Source: Todiramphus chloris collaris
Taxonomy: Eukaryota; Chordata; Aves; Coraciiformes; Alcedinidae
Length of the DNA stretch: 64,000 bases
Direction of reading: 5' to 3'
NCBI GenBank assembly: GCA_025345505.1
Contig: JANVCC010000076.1
Location: 9,201,156 to 9,265,155 of the forward strand
Part shown: piece by piece, positions 58,903 to 64,000 of the stretch
Position numbering within the stretch: the stretch's first letter is position 1
How the letters are laid out: each line of letters begins with the position of its first letter
The notes under the pieces: generated by a model
Database searches by the model: none
Told to the model about the DNA's origin: nothing
What the model saw: only the letters and a program-made list of their open reading frames with translations
Made by a program: the position numbers and the translations under genes

Positions 58903-61900
58903 GGTCCTGCACTGCACAGGGGCAAAAAGCAGAAAAACCCTGTGACTCCTTCTCCTCCCTGTGAGAGCAGCTCCTGCACATCCACTCTGATTTCTAGCCT
59001 GGCTTCATTCTCCTTGGAAGTCTGAAAACAATTCTTTGTGCAGCAAAGGGACCAATCTAGAGACAGGGATAAATCATCCCACCTTTGCTAGGCAACAAGG
59101 CTACCTTTCTAGCCTGACGATGGAGTTTCTGCTCAGGTCAGGTAGAGGAAACAGTGATTGTGGTGCCTGCGATCTCCATATAGCTGCAAAGAGGCAGTTT
59201 TCATTGAAGCCTTTTCTCCAGCTCCACTGGGAAAAGTCTGATGTGTGATAGAGAGGAAAGACGTCAGCAGAAGGGGCTGAGCCTCACTGGCTAACTCACA
59301 GAAAGTGCATCCAAACGTTGGATCAGCTCTCTAGCAATATTTCTGAGGGCCAGCTCGCTGATTTGCTCAGGGGGATGAATTTTGCTGTCTTAAGGCACAG
59401 ACAGCGACTGCCAAAAGATGCTGGCCTGAGAATCCCCGTTATGATTGCGTGGAACGACAGCGCCGTAGTCGGAGTAAAAAGCCTGCGTGTAAGTCAGGCA
59501 AAAGTTTCTTGTTCTTCAGAGGCAGGGGAACAAACAACGTGTGAGAATTAAGCACTGACCCACACCTTGCCAGCTACCCCTCAACACACGGGGGGATGAA
59601 CCTTCCAGAGCTGCTTTCTGTGGCAGCAATGCAAAACAGCACTTGGATCTAAAAAGGCAGGAGGAGATCCTACCAAAGAAGACACGCTGGCACACACGCT
59701 GCCTCCCCCGGAGAGAATGAGAGAACAAACAACATATGCCAGGTATTAGTCACACAGCTTACTACACTGGTGTCAGGAGGTGGGGTGCAGAAGAACTTCT
59801 GGCTACGTGTCCATCTCAGTTTTCCCTTGAGGTGATGGGCTGATTAACTTTCTCCGATTCATTTACTTTTGCCATATTTCTCAGCCTGCACAGCTTGGGG
59901 CCATCATTTGGTGTGTTTCTTGTGACACGTACAACTGTTTTACAACCAACTTCACACAGAGCACCTCATGGCCAGAAGATTATTCTAATTCTGGGTCACT
60001 ACATATCTGGGCCAAAGTAGAACTAGCAAGCTTGAAACAAAATATCCCTTATGAGGGTCTGAAAAAATACCCAGTTCTACTGGGAGTTTCTCTGTCTTCG
60101 TATTTAGGAAGAGACTTGGTGCCTGTGGATCAGGGAAAAAAATTAACTCTGTACACAGTGTTGTTTCAAAATTCAGGGGGTTTCTCTTTCTGCAGATCAG
60201 GTTTTGTCACAGATTTTTCCTGGCGTTTCACATCTTGCTGATGACAACTTGCTCAGCCTTTGTTCCATTATAGATGACATGTTCACCTCCCTGGCACAAA
60301 GCTTCCCTCACACATCCGGATCCTTCTTTAGTTGCTAATGATTCCTTTTTAGCACTGCAGCATCCTTACGGATGTGGTGTACATTCCATCATCTTTCCTT
60401 CTCCTCACCCTACCAGGCTTGTCAGACACGTGGCTCGCCTCCACTTCCAACCCCGCCAACCCAACATCAAGAAGAAAATAACAGACTACTTAGGCAGAGG
60501 CAATCCCCCAATACATGGCTGAGTCCATGGAAATTGGTCCTCTCAGCTCAGCCCACAGAAGGAAAACCTTGAGCTTTGTCTTCTGTCTATGACAAGAACA
60601 TAAAAGTGTCCACACCAGGCTGGACCACTGGCACATGTCTCATTGTGGTCAGCAGTGGGAAGAATGTCACACAGGGGGGATTGGGAAGTTTGACTAAATG
60701 CTCTATTTGCTTCCTGCTCTTTGTGGTTCAGGAACGAGGATGCTGCCTTGACCAGCATCTTTGTGGTTACCTCTGCCGAACTGAACTTTCTCTGACACAG
60801 GTAGACTGCTAAAAAATTTTTCTGACTTACCAAACAACTACTTTATTCAGCCTGTGGTTAAAGAGGTAACACCGTAATTGTAGGGCTATGAGGTCTAGTC
60901 TTGAATTTGAAGAGTCTACCATATTGCTATGGACTTTCACCACCACTCAAGAGAAGCAACAGAGAGGAGAGTCTGAAAGAGGACAAAAAGAATGGAACGC
61001 ACTGTTTAGACACCTTTGGTTTCTTCCACAGGATGGGTTCCTCCTCAAGGTGCTAATGAGATCTGACACAGTTAGATCAATAGCCCTTGAGCTTTGGAAA
61101 CCATATGAAAGGAAGAAGGGTAGAACACATTGACAGAGATTCGTTGTGGAGAGGCATTCAGTCCATCCGTGTGATGCAATCTTTGCGTATTTTCCACAAG
61201 CTGTTCTGAGTATTACCCCAGAATTGCTTACAACAGGCTGGGGAAGGAAGGCCACATCAAAATCTCTCTGCAAGACAATAATTGAATAAATGTCCTGGGT
61301 TTGGTTCAGGTTAATTATCACCAGCAGCTGCTAGCCCAGTCATTTGGAAGGGGCCACAGCTGAGATGGGGCCACAGCCAGGATAAACAACTGAACCAGAC
61401 AGTGTAATGGTTTGATATCATACTGATGTCATGTCCCTTCTATAAGGGGAGGCTGTGCCAGAGCAGGGGTGCCTGTTTTCATCTTGCTGTAGTGTGTAGA
61501 TTCAGTGCAGCTGGAGCAGAGAATGTGGCATCTTGGGCACAGGTAGGGTCTATTACTTGCTTTGTCTATCATTTTGTTAGTACTTTAATTAGCACTGTTG
61601 GTTTTGTCTTTCTTTGTGTTGTTTTATTAAACTGTCCTTGTCTCCACCCCTGGGGTCTCATCTTTTTTCTTCCTCCTGATTCTCCTCATCCCACAGGAGA
61701 GGGTGTGTGGGGCAGGAGAAGCAGCGAGTGATGACTGGTGTTTAGCTGCCTCCAAGATGCTTTCTAGCTGCTTGTATAATAAGTCTTCCTTGCCAGAAAC
61801 TGTATATGCTGTGAAGTGTAAGATGTACAGAATCACATCAGTTATCATATTTTAATAATAGTAGTGGCCATGCAAGCAGCCTTCTGCTGCTATTGCTAGG

Positions 61901-64000
61901 AAAATGAAATGGCTCTTGCTAAAAATTGTATATTATCAGCATGCAAGCTTCTACAAGAGGCAGGCCAAAGATTGTGCAGTTTTTTGTGTGCACTGATGCA
62001 TGTAACTGGTACAAATACATAATTTAACTGTGGCTTTGGCACATACAGGCACTATATCTATCACAGTTGCTTATTTTTAACACACCCTCTTATAAAAAAA
62101 AAAAATTGGACCATGAATATGCTTCAAAATTAGCTTTACACTTTCTTGTTTTAACACCCAATAATAAAATTGCTTCTTTTCCTTTAAAGCAGTAGTACAC
62201 TAAAACGGGGTTAGGTTAATGACCTTTCCCACTGGTCATCAACTGTGACATTGTCCACGGTCACATTGCTTTTTTTATTTGTCACCTCTGGCATTGGGAA
62301 GAGGCTTGCCAAGGCAGACAGATGAAAGCCTGTTTTTGCAAGCTAAACTTTATGGGCAGGTTTGGGCCTGACAACATATTTTACAATTACTCCATCCATG
62401 TATTTTCTCCAGATGCTGACACAAGGCATATATAAGAATGACAAAAGTATAGATGTGTTTTTCAGCTCCTGATGCTTCAGACATGAATATTCTCTGATAA
62501 AATAGAAGGCCCTGGACAGCCTTTGGTGCTTATAGATTCTTTGAGCTTTCCCAGTGATATTTTGGTCCACTGGCTCTATGAAAGAGGTTTTCTCTGAATG
62601 AAGAATTGTTAGTACAGGTCCCACAGAGAATTACAAGAGCTTTTGTATTGCCTGGCTGTAGTTCATGCCTTACCAGAGAAAAGCCCCTTTAATGCAATTG
62701 CCAACCACTCGGATAAGCAGGTCAGAGATTTGACACTTTTACTTTGGCATTAGAAAGCACAGGTTTAATTTCCAGAATCCCTTGCTATGACAAAGAAGAG
62801 CCGACATACAGCTGAAGGAAGGATGGTTGTCGACTACTTTTCCTGATTCAGCCTGCTCTGGCAGGGGCTGGTGTTTGTCAGAGAAACTCTTGATTCTCAC
62901 TGAGGTGTTTCACCTGGCAGAAGTGTGAGTTAACAGAGAGAAATGGGGAAGTGAGAAATTTTTCAGGGAAATCCTTGTATCAGTCAGATTTAGTCTGAAG
63001 GTGTAGGCTCATCTTTTTCACTTGCGTTGATTTGTTATGAGATTCTGTGCTACAGAAATGGGACAGTTTGAGCTGGATAATGGTTTAAAATAGCTTGCTA
63101 GATCATAGCAAGGTGTTCACACCACCCAGCTTTGGGTACTGAAATAGTCAGCCCATGACAGAAGATCACACATAGCTGTCATGTGTTTCCTTAACCAGAA
63201 ACTGAAGCACAGTGAAAACAAAAGTGAAGGTAAAAGGCTTGTGCTTACAAGGACTACATCTATCTCCCTACGCTTTTGTAGGCTGTTGCCTTGGGTAGTA
63301 AATGCTTTAAGGAAGGGACTTTGTCTTCCTCCAAGGGGTGAAGTATTCCTCCATCAGATGATGAAGTGTTACAGACCACAGAAATAATCTTCTGCAGTGC
63401 TGTGAAGACAAAGCAGCTGTCTCTGCATATTTATATGCCAAAAAAGAAGGAAGATTTGTGAGAGGAATGTGGGCTTGGCTTCTCCATCACTGTCACCAAA
63501 ACAGACCTGTAGACATAAATCAAGTACATGAAGTAATTAAGAGAAGAACAAAGAATCATTTCCAAAAAGGGAGCTAGACAATGATCAACCACAAGAAAAT
63601 GAGCTGCAAGCTATGGTGCTTCAGCTGGTGTTAAAGGATATAGAGCTCCTGAAACATTCAAACTCACAAAAGTACCTGTACTAGGACACTGCACTGTCCT
63701 GAGACCAAGATCTATGGGATTCAGGAGATCTGTGGAAAAAAAATCTGTCTGTGTCCCTATTTCAAGAGGCTGCCATGAACCCCCTGTCACTAGCAACCAC
63801 CATAATACCTGGCTGCAGTATAGCTCTTGCATCTTTTGTGGCAACTTGGGAATGGCCAGAAGCTGATGCCAGAGAAAAACAGAGTAGAAACCTGTTGCAG
63901 ATTTACGACAATTGGCATAATTTCAGTGGGAGCAATTTCTGAGGGGTTGTGGAGGGTTCTCCATCGTGGGTAGCTTTGAAGTCAAGACCAGTGTTGTGCA
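58903..64000. other. SYT13 upstream region, no gene recognised
   Basis: Should hold the SYT13 5' UTR and promoter just above 58902. I see no CpG island or clear TATA box. A solo LTR lies at 61291-61760. The rest has short overlapping open frames without domains. The next mammalian neighbour in this direction, CHST1, does not appear in the window. Confidence 0.6.
61291..61760 (+). mobile_element. Solo LTR of an avian endogenous retrovirus
   Basis: Begins TGTCCTGGGTTTGG. An ATTAAA signal at 61626 is followed by CTGTCCTTGTCTCCACCCC and a GATTCTCCTCATCCCAC block, the end structure of a common avian ERV LTR. The final GGTTAAACCACGACA-type end is eroded after ~61745, so the 3' boundary is approximate and no target-site duplication was found. 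No internal sequence follows. Confidence 0.75.

Noticed and set aside
1..64000. CRISPR arrays, tRNA, rRNA, operons
   Set aside because: No regularly spaced repeats, tRNA cloverleaf or rRNA sequence seen. Split genes, CR1 and LTRs show vertebrate nuclear DNA.

Overview
The window is vertebrate nuclear DNA, almost certainly from a bird. It has compact introns, CR1 LINE tails ending in ATTCTATG-type repeats, and avian-type endogenous-retrovirus LTRs. Two genes that neighbour each other on human 11p11.2 are present here in the same convergent arrangement: PRDM11 on + and SYT13 on -.

Left part (1-30147): a LTR retroelement (2021-4691) sits about 0.6 kb upstream of the first coding exon of PRDM11. 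Seven PRDM11 coding exons (5303-30147) join in frame to a predicted 1184-residue protein: N-terminal region, zinc knuckle, PR/SET domain, acidic linker, then a 721-residue last exon derived from a hAT-family transposase. The 15 kb fourth intron holds a second, unrelated two-exon gene (14211-16927) on the same strand. It encodes a 327-residue Myb/SANT-like protein of the kind derived from PIF/Harbinger transposons.

Middle (30148-45598): a long AT-rich PRDM11 3' region contains a 48-bp minisatellite, a CR1 tail and CpG-dense blocks, with a good polyadenylation signal at 37357. A convergent intergenic stretch and the SYT13 3' region follow.

Right part (45599-58902, minus strand): six coding exons of SYT13 encode a predicted 428-residue protein with a short N-terminus, a membrane segment and two C2 domains that have lost most calcium ligands. 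Upstream of it (58903-64000) I see only intergenic DNA with one solo LTR.

Both transposase-derived coding sequences and the retroelement lie in the PRDM11 half, which makes that locus the most interesting part of the window. No rRNA, tRNA, CRISPR array or prokaryotic feature was recognised. All splice junctions were placed by reading GT/AG sites and checking codon phase, not from transcript data.
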